A stretch of DNA of 64,000 bases from Paenibacillus chondroitinus NBRC 15376 (GTDB taxonomy: Bacteria; Bacillota; Bacilli; Paenibacillales; NBRC-103111): positions 1 to 64,000 of the forward strand of contig NZ_BILW01000032.1 in the NCBI RefSeq assembly GCF_004000765.1, read 5' to 3'. Below the pieces are notes generated by a model. That model was not told the DNA's origin and made no database searches. It was given only the letters and a program-made list of their open reading frames with translations. Shown here in pieces: positions 18,774 through 26,707 of the stretch. The number at the start of each line of letters is the position of its first letter. Position 1 is the first letter of the stretch. The translations under genes and the position numbers were made by a program.

Positions 18774-19369
18774 TACCCGAGCACATCGTAATCGTTCTTT
18801 GAAACCGGTCGAACCAAGTTCAACACGCCAGTGCGAGCTAATGCTTTAGCCAAGTAATAGGCGAATACCCCAGCTATAATGGCGGAGCCTGCAAGACGAA
18901 GCCCAATAAATAAGCAATAATTCCAGAATGTTAGCTGATCGATATAGCCATAATATTTATCTACAAGCAAAGAAAGCGCTGCGGATGCGAATGACGCTAG
19001 AACGGTCACACCCACATTCGCCCGGCGATACAAGAAAAACGCGAAGACCAGCTCTGCGCCAAGCCCTTGAAGAATGCCATACGCAAGCGTCGATACTCCC
19101 CATGATCCACCAAAAAGAGCCTCAATCGTCGCGGCTGCAACTTCAGCCAATAAGGCGACGCCTGGTTTACGAATAACGAGAAAAGCAAATGTAGCCGCCA
19201 TGAACCACATCCCGTAGCTTAATTGCTCCGCATGCAGACCGATTGGTTTAAGAAGATCATACATGGGTCCCCATATGCGATAAATCACCCCAAATACCGC
19301 CGCGATCACGATGGTGACCAAAATATCGGTCAATTTCAACCCTTTTGCTCCTGTTCCTTTTTGTGCCAT
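18773..19369 (-). CDS. ykoE: ECF substrate-binding component YkoE
   Basis: A 198-residue membrane protein with about five helices, matching YkoE: LTDILVTIVIAAVFGVIYRIW, then AEQLSYGMWFMAATFAFLVIRKPG, and GGSWGVSTLAYGILQGLGAELVFAFF. It is the S component predicted to bind hydroxymethylpyrimidine or a thiamin derivative. It is the first gene of the operon, with the TPP riboswitch and terminator directly upstream, so uptake is shut off when thiamin pyrophosphate is plentiful. Confidence 0.92.
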   Translation of the reverse strand: MAQKGTGAKGLKLTDILVTIVIAAVFGVIYRIWGPMYDLLKPIGLHAEQLSYGMWFMAATFAFLVIRKPGVALLAEVAAATIEALFGGSWGVSTLAYGILQGLGAELVFAFFLYRRANVGVTVLASFASAALSLLVDKYYGYIDQLTFWNYCLFIGLRLAGSAIIAGVFAYYLAKALARTGVLNLVRPVSKNDYDVLG

Positions 19370-19430
19370 TTCTTCTTCCCACTCCTTTTCTGGATACCTT
19401 TTTTATTAAAATGAGATAGGCGAACACGAC

Positions 19431-19458
19431 AAAAAAAGCCTACCGGGATGCGGCAGGC
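19431..19458 (-). terminator. Riboswitch expression-platform terminator
   Basis: Read on the minus strand, GCCTGCCG pairs with CGGTAGGC, followed by seven T. It lies between the TPP aptamer and ykoE, so the riboswitch most likely acts by premature transcription termination. Confidence 0.88.
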
Positions 19459-19479
19459 ATAAAATTAGTGCAGAAAGAG

Positions 19480-19580
19480 GCACTCGAATTCTCTACGCTG
19501 GCATTACCCAGATCAGATTAACGGTCAGTGGCATAGGGCCACTATCTCAGCCTGACTTCATCAAGCACCCGTGTTGCTAT
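19480..19580 (-). ncRNA. TPP riboswitch aptamer
   Basis: On the minus strand the segment contains the THI-box core: GGGTGCTT, then GGCTGAGATAGTGG, and the ligand-binding block ATCTGGGTAATGCCAGCG followed by TAGAG. A P3 hairpin is formed by AGTGGC/GCCACT. These elements identify a thiamin pyrophosphate riboswitch with high confidence; the outer ends are approximate. It controls ykoEDC. Confidence 0.95.
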
Positions 19581-19635
19581 TCATTTGGCTTAACTGTAGC
19601 GGATTACTCGATATTTGGCAATGCCTTTGGAAAAA

Positions 19636-21081
19636 TTATTTATCCATCAAAAGTTTTAAATCCAGCGTCAATCCATATAACTGGCGGATGCTGTCAACAA
19701 TATCTTCCACTCGCTTCTGCTGTACTTCCGCGCTGGCAAGCACTTGCTGCACGGATGCGGCGGACTCTTCCGTTATCGCTGCCACGGATGTCATCTCCTC
19801 GGCCACCTTCTGGGAAGACACTTGCAACTGCTGGTTCATGCGCTGCAAATTCTCCGCTTGCTCCATGACCTCAGCTGTATTCGTGTTAATAACCTCGAAA
19901 AGCTGATCAACACTTTCCGCTGATTTTCTGCCCGATTCTACCGCCAGTTTGCCGATGGCGACCTTCTCCACTGCGGTCTCCACTTTCTGCTGAATGGAGC
20001 CTAGAATCTCCGAAATATCCGTTGAAGCTAGGTGAGCGTTCATGGCAAGCTTCCGAATCTCACCGGCAACTACGGCAAATCCCTTGCCATGTTCCCCGGC
20101 TCGAGCTGCTTCGATGGACGCATTGAGCGACAGAAGATTCGTTTGATTCGCGATATCGGCAATCGTTGTCACGATATTTCCGATTTTCACATTTTCTTCG
20201 TTCACTTCATTCATGATGCTCGACGTTTCCGTTACGATCACGGTAATATCCTTGATTTTATGCGTCAGATCTTCCATCTGGCTCTTGCCTTCATTCGTCA
20301 TGCGGGCTGTATCCCGGGATCTGCTGCTCATCGTGTTCGATGCGGAAGAGGTCATCTCCACCGTCTCATTCACATCTTGGATAGCCGTTGTAATGTCTGT
20401 AATGGAAGTGGCTTGAGATTCAATGCCGATGGAAATTTCCTGAAAAGCCGCAACGACTTCTTCTGTGATTCTGCCTGTCACGGAGGCATTTTCATGAAGC
20501 GTATTACTGGAAGTTCCCAGCGCCTCTGTTGTCGTACGAACGCCCGTCAGAACCTCTTCTGTCTTCATCCGTGATACCTCGGACTCCCTGGCACTCTGGG
20601 CTACACGGCTTAATAATCGGAATCCTATCTGGCCTTGACCTATTAGCGTAATGATGATTAGAACATAAAAAGCATTGATTGCAATATAGTCAATTGGACC
20701 CGACAACGTGGAACAGAAATAGTTCAAATTAACGATTCCGATAACGCCATTAAGCAATAACGGCTTATAATCCATATACAAGGAGACCAGCGCTAAACTT
20801 AAATACAAGATAAGCATGCTGGACAAAGCGTGATTATGCGTCATGAAGAAATATGAAATCACATTAAGGCCTATGGCAATGATATATTTGGTGTAAGTGA
20901 CCCCGATTTTCCTCCAGATCAGCAGCGTGCAAATGACCGCAATAGGCGCTCCAAAAGTCAGCAGCGTCATAACAACTCCCATGGATCTATAGGAAGCCCC
21001 CATTCCTAACACCAAACAAGCCCATAACAGCTTCACCATTAACCCGTTTCTTTTATGTAGTTCCAGCATTTGTGCTGTCAT
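19636..21081 (-). CDS. Chemoreceptor-like protein with multi-helix membrane domain
   Basis: A 481-residue protein. Residues about 15-165 form six or so membrane helices with short loops, then a cytoplasmic methyl-accepting signalling domain (about 195-481) with tip sequence [28 protein letters not shown]. It lacks both the usual extracellular sensor domain and a HAMP domain, so it probably senses within the membrane. The start at 21081 is preceded by a GGGGGGATGACCAA ribosome binding site. Function in taxis is inferred from the signalling domain only. Confidence 0.88.
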   Translation of the reverse strand: MTAQMLELHKRNGLMVKLLWACLVLGMGASYRSMGVVMTLLTFGAPIAVICTLLIWRKIGVTYTKYIIAIGLNVISYFFMTHNHALSSMLILYLSLALVSLYMDYKPLLLNGVIGIVNLNYFCSTLSGPIDYIAINAFYVLIIITLIGQGQIGFRLLSRVAQSARESEVSRMKTEEVLTGVRTTTEALGTSSNTLHENASVTGRITEEVVAAFQEISIGIESQATSITDITTAIQDVNETVEMTSSASNTMSSRSRDTARMTNEGKSQMEDLTHKIKDITVIVTETSSIMNEVNEENVKIGNIVTTIADIANQTNLLSLNASIEAARAGEHGKGFAVVAGEIRKLAMNAHLASTDISEILGSIQQKVETAVEKVAIGKLAVESGRKSAESVDQLFEVINTNTAEVMEQAENLQRMNQQLQVSSQKVAEEMTSVAAITEESAASVQQVLASAEVQQKRVEDIVDSIRQLYGLTLDLKLLMDK

Positions 21082-21204
21082 TTGGTCATCCCCCCTCTTT
21101 TCTATAAATTTTTCTACAAAAATAGACATTTACTTACATGATTCAACAATTGAAAGGGAAAATCCTCCTTTTTTTATGCCCAAAACGGGATCTTTACAAA
21201 GAAT

Positions 21205-21234
21205 TTGACTTCTTGCCACTATCGAAACTACAAT
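21205..21234 (+). promoter_or_regulatory. Predicted sigma-A promoter
   Basis: TTGACT (21205-21210), 18 bp, TACAAT (21229-21234), about 45 bp before the start of the DUF3105 gene. Confidence 0.6.
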
Positions 21235-21278
21235 ATGTAGTGTATGACGGATTATCAACGTAAAGGAGCTCATATCAA

Positions 21279-22010
21279 ATGGATACTACCACCATGCAGA
21301 ACGGGTCAAATCTTACTGCAATTTTGCTTTATATAGGGGCAGCACTCTTCATTTTGGCCGTCATTGGTTACGCGCTTGCCGCGAAGACGAACAAAGCGAA
21401 CACGAGCAAGTTGAAAAAAGCCGAGAAGATGGCCCTGCACAAAAAGCACAAGACTTGGATGCTGCTGTCTCATGCTCTTATCATTTTAGCGGTTTGCTCT
21501 TTAGGAACTTCTCTCATCCAGACCTCATCCAACAAATATAGCGTCGAAAAGCTTAACTACAATGCGCCTATCGAAGTCACGACGGATAAGGATTACGGGC
21601 GCAATCATGATGAAGGTATGCTGACCTACGAGATGAAAATCCCAACTTCAGGCACGCATAGCCCGCATGATTTAAAGTTTGGTTTTTACAAGGAAAGACC
21701 GACATATGCGATGCTTGTCCATAACTTGGAGCACGGCGACATCATCATCTACTACCATCCCGATGCGCCTCAAGAACTCAAGGATCACCTCGACTATTTG
21801 AGCCATTTCAAACAAGCTGGCGCCGGTGTGCTAGCTGTACCTAACCCGGATGTGCCCAGCGATAAAGAGATTGTCGTAACCGCCTGGACGAAAACGATGC
21901 AGCTTCCTAAGTTTGACGAAGCCAGCGTGGGAACTTTTATTTACCAGTATATCGATAAAGGTCCTGAGAAGATCCCGCCTGAAGTGCGCCGTGGCGGCGG
22001 AACGATGTAA
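21279..22010 (+). CDS. DUF3105 membrane protein
   Basis: A 243-residue protein with two N-terminal membrane helices (about 13-34 and 60-82) separated by a lysine-rich loop, and a C-terminal extracytoplasmic DUF3105 domain. Diagnostic motifs are the PTSGTHSPHD segment and VHNLEHGDIIIYYHPD, with His148 in the HNLEHG motif, which suggests metal binding. The biochemical role of the family is not established. It is a single gene with its own promoter. Confidence 0.85.
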   Translation: MDTTTMQNGSNLTAILLYIGAALFILAVIGYALAAKTNKANTSKLKKAEKMALHKKHKTWMLLSHALIILAVCSLGTSLIQTSSNKYSVEKLNYNAPIEVTTDKDYGRNHDEGMLTYEMKIPTSGTHSPHDLKFGFYKERPTYAMLVHNLEHGDIIIYYHPDAPQELKDHLDYLSHFKQAGAGVLAVPNPDVPSDKEIVVTAWTKTMQLPKFDEASVGTFIYQYIDKGPEKIPPEVRRGGGTM

Positions 22011-22034
22011 TCGATCCAAGTAGACGAGCTCCCG

Positions 22035-22823
22035 TTATTTACGGACGTTTTCGCGGTCGGAGACCAGATCCGTCGGCACGAGTCCGGTCAACCTTTTAAA
22101 CACACGATAAAAATAGGACGCGTCATTGTACCCGATGAAATCGGATATTTCCGTCACCGTTAGCGCCGAATGCCTGAGCATGTATACAGCGGTTTTGATC
22201 CTGGCTGCATGTACGAATTCACTGATCGTCTGTCCTGTCACTTTGCGAAAAAGGGTCGCCGCGTAGTTCGGCGATCTGCTAATGCAGGCACCCAGTTCCT
22301 CCTTGGTGACATGCTCCCTGTAGTGGTTCTGGATGTAGCCCTTCATCTGCTCGACTAGCTGCAGCGTAGCGCTGGTTGCAGCTTCTTGGTCCCACTCCCG
22401 ATGCAAATAAACGAACAGCTCTGTTAGCAGCGCTTCACACAGCGTCTGATAATAGGGCTGTTTGTCCTGCCATTGCTGATGGATATGTCGCAGCCGATCT
22501 AGAATCAGTTCATATTTGCTCGTAAATCGACTCGTCGCGCTGGACAGCCTAAAAAGTGGAAATGACGCTTGAGCTTGCATGGCTGTCGGATCAAATCGAA
22601 CGACATATTTTTCGTGCAGCATGGTTGGAACACTTCGTCCGTAAAAGGGAATACTGCTCGGGATGAGCAGCCATTGCCCTTTCTCCAGCACCTGCTTTTT
22701 TTCCTCGATCCAATAAACGCAGCGGCCGTATGTAACAAGTACAAGCGTCCAATCGTCGCATCCCTCCTGTGATTCCCCGTACCAATTGCTGCTTTTATCA
22801 TACGTGTAACTTGTTACCTTCAT
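22035..22823 (-). CDS. AraC-family transcriptional regulator
   Basis: A 262-residue regulator. The N-terminal half is a cupin-like effector domain (KKQVLEKGQWLLIPSSIPF), the C-terminal about 100 residues are the double helix-turn-helix of AraC/XylS proteins (YAATLFRKVTGQTISEFVHAARIKTA and VTEISDFIGYNDASYFYRVFKRLTG). The effector and targets are unknown; it is divergent from pyk, which may be coincidental. It ends with a near-consensus AraC helix and basic tail. Confidence 0.9.
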   Translation of the reverse strand: MKVTSYTYDKSSNWYGESQEGCDDWTLVLVTYGRCVYWIEEKKQVLEKGQWLLIPSSIPFYGRSVPTMLHEKYVVRFDPTAMQAQASFPLFRLSSATSRFTSKYELILDRLRHIHQQWQDKQPYYQTLCEALLTELFVYLHREWDQEAATSATLQLVEQMKGYIQNHYREHVTKEELGACISRSPNYAATLFRKVTGQTISEFVHAARIKTAVYMLRHSALTVTEISDFIGYNDASYFYRVFKRLTGLVPTDLVSDRENVRK

Positions 22824-22942
22824 GTTCCACCACCTAAATACTATTTTTCATATAGCATACTATATTTCATGGAATTTTGTCGAAATAAGGCATATAATGA
22901 AGCCAAAATTGATTCGTCCACAACGAAAGGAAGTCCTAAATA

Positions 22943-24355
22943 ATGCGTAAAACGAAAATCATTTGTACCATGGGACCTGCTTGCGATTCCGTCCCGACTC
23001 TAAAGGAACTCATTCGCTCCGGTATGAGCGTTGCCCGACTTAATATGGCTCATGGCGATTTGGATGAGCACCGCGGACGCATTCAGCGCGTTCGTCAAGC
23101 GGCTCAGGAGTTAGGTGTTGTCGTTCCAATTCTGATGGATATCAAAGGACCGGAAATCCGCATCGGACAGCTGAAAGATGCTTCCTATGATTTGAAAGCC
23201 GGCGATCGCATCGTCTTGACGACAGAACAAATCGTTGGCGACGGCAGCCGCGTTTCCGTGAATTACCCTGGCCTCCCGCAGGACGTTAAGCCAGGCAACC
23301 TTGTGCTTATCGATGACGGCTCCATTGAGCTTCGTGTTGAATCCATCGATGGCACGGAAGTCATCTGCAGCGTCTTGAACCAAAGCGTTCTGAAGCAGCG
23401 TAAAGGCGTTAACTTGCCAGGTGTGCGCACCTCTCTGCCGGGTGTAACTGAGCGTGACGTGATGCACATCAAATTCGGTATCGAAGAGAACATCTCCATC
23501 GTCGCGATGTCGTTCGTGCGTAACGGGAACGATGTTCAGGAAGTTCGCGGCATTCTGGAGCAGCACGGCGCAGGCAATACGCCGATTATCTCCAAGATTG
23601 AGAATGAAGAAGGCATGACGAACTTCGCTTCCATCCTTGAGGCTTCCGACGGCATCATGGTTGCTCGCGGTGATCTCGGAGTTGAAATTCCGACAGAAGA
23701 AGTACCTATCGCGCAAAAAGATATGATTCGTGCTTGTAACCTAGCCGGCAAGCCGGTTATTACAGCAACGCAAATGCTGGATTCCATGCAGCGTAACCCG
23801 CGTCCGACACGCGCTGAAGTGAGCGATGTTGCGAACGCCGTGCTTGACGGCAGTGACATGGTCATGCTTTCCGGCGAAACCGCTGCAGGCAAATATCCCG
23901 TCGAGTCCGTGACGATGATGGCGACTATTGCCGAGCGCGTTGAGCAGACGATGGAGCGCAGCTCCATGATCGATGCACAGCTGCAATCGAACAACGAAGT
24001 GACGGAAGTGCTGTGCCAAGCGGTTGTATCTTCCGCGAATAAGCTGAAGGCAGCAGCGATTCTGACGCCGACAGAGAGCGGTTTTACCGCGCGGATGATC
24101 GCCAAGTACCGTCCGGAGGCGCCGATTATTGCGGTGACGTCCAACGAGTACGCGATCAATCTGCTTAGCATGGTACAGGGCGTGATCCCGATCCATGGCG
24201 AGTTCTGCGAGTCGACGGATGCGATGATTCGCTCCGCTATCGGACATGCCGAAACGCTTGGCTATGTGAAAAAAGGCGATCTTACCGTCGTATCCGCAGG
24301 TGTTCCTGTGGGGAAATCGGGAACGACCAACTTGTTGAAGGTTGAGCGGGTTTAA
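22943..24355 (+). CDS. pyk: Pyruvate kinase
   Basis: A 470-residue pyruvate kinase converting phosphoenolpyruvate and ADP to pyruvate and ATP. The N-terminal MRKTKIICTMGPAC, MDIKGPEIRIG, the active-site ISKIENEEGM, and ARGDLGVEIP with MLSGETAAG are all present. The protein ends after the allosteric domain and lacks the extra PEP-utiliser-like C-terminal domain (about 110 residues) of the main Bacillus enzyme, so this may be a second paralogue. A TATAAT lies at 22893-22898 without a clear -35. Confidence 0.95.
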   Translation: MRKTKIICTMGPACDSVPTLKELIRSGMSVARLNMAHGDLDEHRGRIQRVRQAAQELGVVVPILMDIKGPEIRIGQLKDASYDLKAGDRIVLTTEQIVGDGSRVSVNYPGLPQDVKPGNLVLIDDGSIELRVESIDGTEVICSVLNQSVLKQRKGVNLPGVRTSLPGVTERDVMHIKFGIEENISIVAMSFVRNGNDVQEVRGILEQHGAGNTPIISKIENEEGMTNFASILEASDGIMVARGDLGVEIPTEEVPIAQKDMIRACNLAGKPVITATQMLDSMQRNPRPTRAEVSDVANAVLDGSDMVMLSGETAAGKYPVESVTMMATIAERVEQTMERSSMIDAQLQSNNEVTEVLCQAVVSSANKLKAAAILTPTESGFTARMIAKYRPEAPIIAVTSNEYAINLLSMVQGVIPIHGEFCESTDAMIRSAIGHAETLGYVKKGDLTVVSAGVPVGKSGTTNLLKVERV

Positions 24356-24369
24356 AATCTATAAGTGAG

Positions 24370-24401
24370 AAAAGACGCCTTATGGGTGTCTTTCTTGCTT
24401 T
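24370..24401 (+). terminator. Intrinsic terminator after pyk
   Basis: AAAGACGCC and GGGTGTCTTT form a stem with loop TTAT, followed by a T-rich tract. Confidence 0.75.
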
Positions 24402-24465
24402 TAATAACCTCAGCCAAGGGGCACATTAACGGTAACTTCATCATGCACTTTTAACGGGAGGCTCC

Positions 24466-25422
24466 ATGATTATCCGACTTGGATTCGTATCGATTGCGCT
24501 CGCGATTTTTAATAATACGCCCAGCTCGACGTTTACGTACAAGCTGTTCTCGCAGCGGCCGCGCGAGGAAGCCATTCAGCGTGCGATTGATATCGGACGC
24601 AAAAACCTCGAAGCCACACAGCGCATCCTCTTTTACAATGCCGCTCATGGCATTCGCTTGTTTCGTCTTTCTTCATCACTCATTCCACTCGCCACGCACC
24701 CTGATGTGCAAATTGACGTAGCCGGCGAATACCAAAAAGAGCTCAAAAAGCTCGGCGACTTCGCCAAGGCCCATGACATTCGCCTCAGCATGCATCCCAA
24801 CCAGTTCACGCTGCTGAACGGGAGCGACTCGGTCGTAGCGGCGGCGATTCAAGACTTGCGCTACCATGCTGCGATTCTCGACGGGATGGGATTGGATGAA
24901 TCGGCCATCATCAACATCCACGTCGGAGGCGTGTACGGCGACAAAGCCGCCGCGACGGAGCGGCTGTTCACGAAGATCCCGGAAGTGCCGGATCATATCA
25001 TGCGGCGGCTTACTTTTGAAAATGACGATAAAACCTACACCCTCGAGGAAACCCTCGCCGTGAGCCAAAAGCTGCAGCGCCCCTGCATGCTGGATTTGCA
25101 TCATGATTGGTGCAACCCTTCGGAGGCCACTCCTCAGGAGCTGCTCCCGCAGATCGCGAAGACATGGGGAGATATCCCCATGAAAATCCATATTTCGTCT
25201 CCGAAGTCTCCAAAGGATACGAAAGAGTTTCGCTCCCATGCCGACTACATTGAGCCGGAGCAGCTGGTCGCTTTCCTCAAAAGCTGCAAGGAAGCTGGGT
25301 TGGAGCGAGTCGACGTCATGATAGAGGCGAAGATGAAGGATCTTTCCTTATTCCAGCTGGCGGAGCAGCTGGGCAAAATCCGGGGGATTAAGCGGATTGA
25401 TGGCGGCATTTTGGAGTGGTAG
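24466..25422 (+). CDS. uvsE: UV damage endonuclease UvsE
   Basis: A 318-residue TIM-barrel endonuclease of the UVDE family, which nicks DNA 5' of UV photoproducts in an alternative excision repair pathway. Recognisable parts are RLGFVSIALAIFN, ARLFRLSSSLIPLATHP-type strand, RLSMHPNQFTLLN, NIHVGGVYGDK, LTFENDD, LDLHHDWCNP and KIHISSPK, which carry the His/Glu/Asp metal ligands. GGGAGG precedes the ATG. In spore formers the gene is often linked with UV resistance of spores. Confidence 0.93.
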   Translation: MIIRLGFVSIALAIFNNTPSSTFTYKLFSQRPREEAIQRAIDIGRKNLEATQRILFYNAAHGIRLFRLSSSLIPLATHPDVQIDVAGEYQKELKKLGDFAKAHDIRLSMHPNQFTLLNGSDSVVAAAIQDLRYHAAILDGMGLDESAIINIHVGGVYGDKAAATERLFTKIPEVPDHIMRRLTFENDDKTYTLEETLAVSQKLQRPCMLDLHHDWCNPSEATPQELLPQIAKTWGDIPMKIHISSPKSPKDTKEFRSHADYIEPEQLVAFLKSCKEAGLERVDVMIEAKMKDLSLFQLAEQLGKIRGIKRIDGGILEW

Positions 25423-25455
25423 TTGTGGCAAAGAAAAAACGTAGAACAAAGAAAG

Positions 25456-25497
25456 ACCGTAGAACGGGGCGGATTCCGCTTGGTTCTACGGTTTTTT
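25456..25497 (+). terminator. Intrinsic terminator after uvsE
   Basis: ACCGTAGAAC (25456-25465) pairs perfectly with GTTCTACGGT (25483-25492), followed by TTTTTT. Confidence 0.88.
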
Positions 25498-25559
25498 GGG
25501 TTCGATTGAGCAGCGCCGATTACTCCCGTTATTTTCCTCGTCTCATTCATTTTTCGCGC

Positions 25560-25710
25560 AGATAGATGGATTTTCTACCGCTAATTCGTTCAAAATCAGC
25601 CATTACCCTCTACCACAGACGATTTAGATGGAGCTTCTCCAGTTATTCCGTTTCCTGGGCTGATGCAGCTCGGATTAGAGGTAGATTATCCAGTTATATC
25701 AGTTAGACTG
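25560..25710. repeat. Intergenic repeat family, three units
   Basis: Three related units of the form TAGATGGA..TTCTCCAGTTAT occur with TAGA starts at about 25563, 25625 and 25676 (offsets 62 and 51 bp). The third is more diverged (TAGAGGTAGATTATCCAGTTAT). The rest of the gene-free stretch 25498-25758 holds nothing else recognisable. Confidence 0.55.
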
Positions 25711-25758
25711 CATCTCTGGGAGTCGAGGGTGTGGAGCTTCGCCCTAGAAGTCGGAGCG

Positions 25759-26625
25759 TTACCGCTCCGGTTTGTCCTGCCTGTCCCGCTTATCCAACGG
25801 AACCGTGTGAACATGATCCTGCATCTTCACATGCTTCAGGGCATTAATCTCCCCACCGATAATAATGAGCAGCGCGGAGATATAGAACCAAGTCATAAGG
25901 ACAATAATTCCCCCAACACTGCCATAAGTGGCACTATAATTCGTAAAGTTATTCACATAGAAGGAGAAGCCCAGACCTGTCCCCTGCCAGCCAAGAGAGG
26001 CAAAAAAGGCGCCGGGGAGCACACTTTTGCACGTCAGACAGGTGTTCGGAGCTATGTAATAAATGCCTGTGAAAACAATGAACAGGATAATGAAGTTGAG
26101 TATCCAGCGAAGATTGTTCCAAACGTTAACCTTCGTTGCCGCCAGATGAACATGCGCCTGCACCCAGTCGCCAATCCAATGGCCGAAAACGCTCAGAAGC
26201 AGCGCAGACGCAATAACAATAAGCATACCTAGCGTCAACATAACCGCAAGAAACCGCGAATGAATAAAGCTTTTGCGCTCCGGCAAGCCGTACGCTTTAT
26301 TCACGGCTATCACGATCGCGTTCATCGCTGCGCTAGCGCTCACCAAAGCCAGGATTAGTCCGAAGGACAGGGTCCCTCCTCTTTTTACATCGAGCAGATT
26401 GATCAAGGTATCCTCAAGCCAGCTGGAGACGGCACCTGGTATGTAGCCTCTGATTAGAGCCACCACATCGTCGGATGAGAATGGCAAGTACCCGAGCAAA
26501 CTCAGAATAAAAAGTAGAAACGGGAACAGCGACAGCAGGAAATAGTAGGCGCACTGTGCAGCCAGCCCTGTAGCATCGTGCTTTTGGAATTGGTGCCAGA
26601 GCAATTTTAAGTTAGATATAACCAT
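25759..26625 (-). CDS. YihY/BrkB-family membrane protein
   Basis: A 288-residue inner-membrane protein with about six helices. Family signatures seen: AAQCAYYFLLSLFPFLLFILSLLGY near the N terminus, SASAAMNAIVIAVNKAYGLPERKSF in the middle, and YSATYGSVGGIIVLMTWFYISALLIIIGGEINA near the end. These proteins were once called ribonuclease BN or virulence factor BrkB; the function remains unclear and the RNase annotation is not supported. The ATG at 26625 has AAAGGA upstream; a TTG nine codons earlier lacks a ribosome binding site. Confidence 0.9.
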   Translation of the reverse strand: MVISNLKLLWHQFQKHDATGLAAQCAYYFLLSLFPFLLFILSLLGYLPFSSDDVVALIRGYIPGAVSSWLEDTLINLLDVKRGGTLSFGLILALVSASAAMNAIVIAVNKAYGLPERKSFIHSRFLAVMLTLGMLIVIASALLLSVFGHWIGDWVQAHVHLAATKVNVWNNLRWILNFIILFIVFTGIYYIAPNTCLTCKSVLPGAFFASLGWQGTGLGFSFYVNNFTNYSATYGSVGGIIVLMTWFYISALLIIIGGEINALKHVKMQDHVHTVPLDKRDRQDKPER

Positions 26626-26654
26626 TGGCGGAGTTATCCTTTCATTGCTCAAGA

Positions 26655-26667
26655 ATTGTGATAAAAT
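26655..26667 (+). promoter_or_regulatory. Predicted extended -10 promoter
   Basis: TGATAAAAT (TGn plus TAAAAT, -10 at 26662-26667) precedes the helicase gene by about 40 bp. The -35 is weak (TTTCAT, 16 bp away), consistent with extended -10 usage. Confidence 0.4.
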
Positions 26668-26707
26668 AGGTAGTTCAGTCCTGCAAGGAACAGGTGATTA
26701 CCAATCA

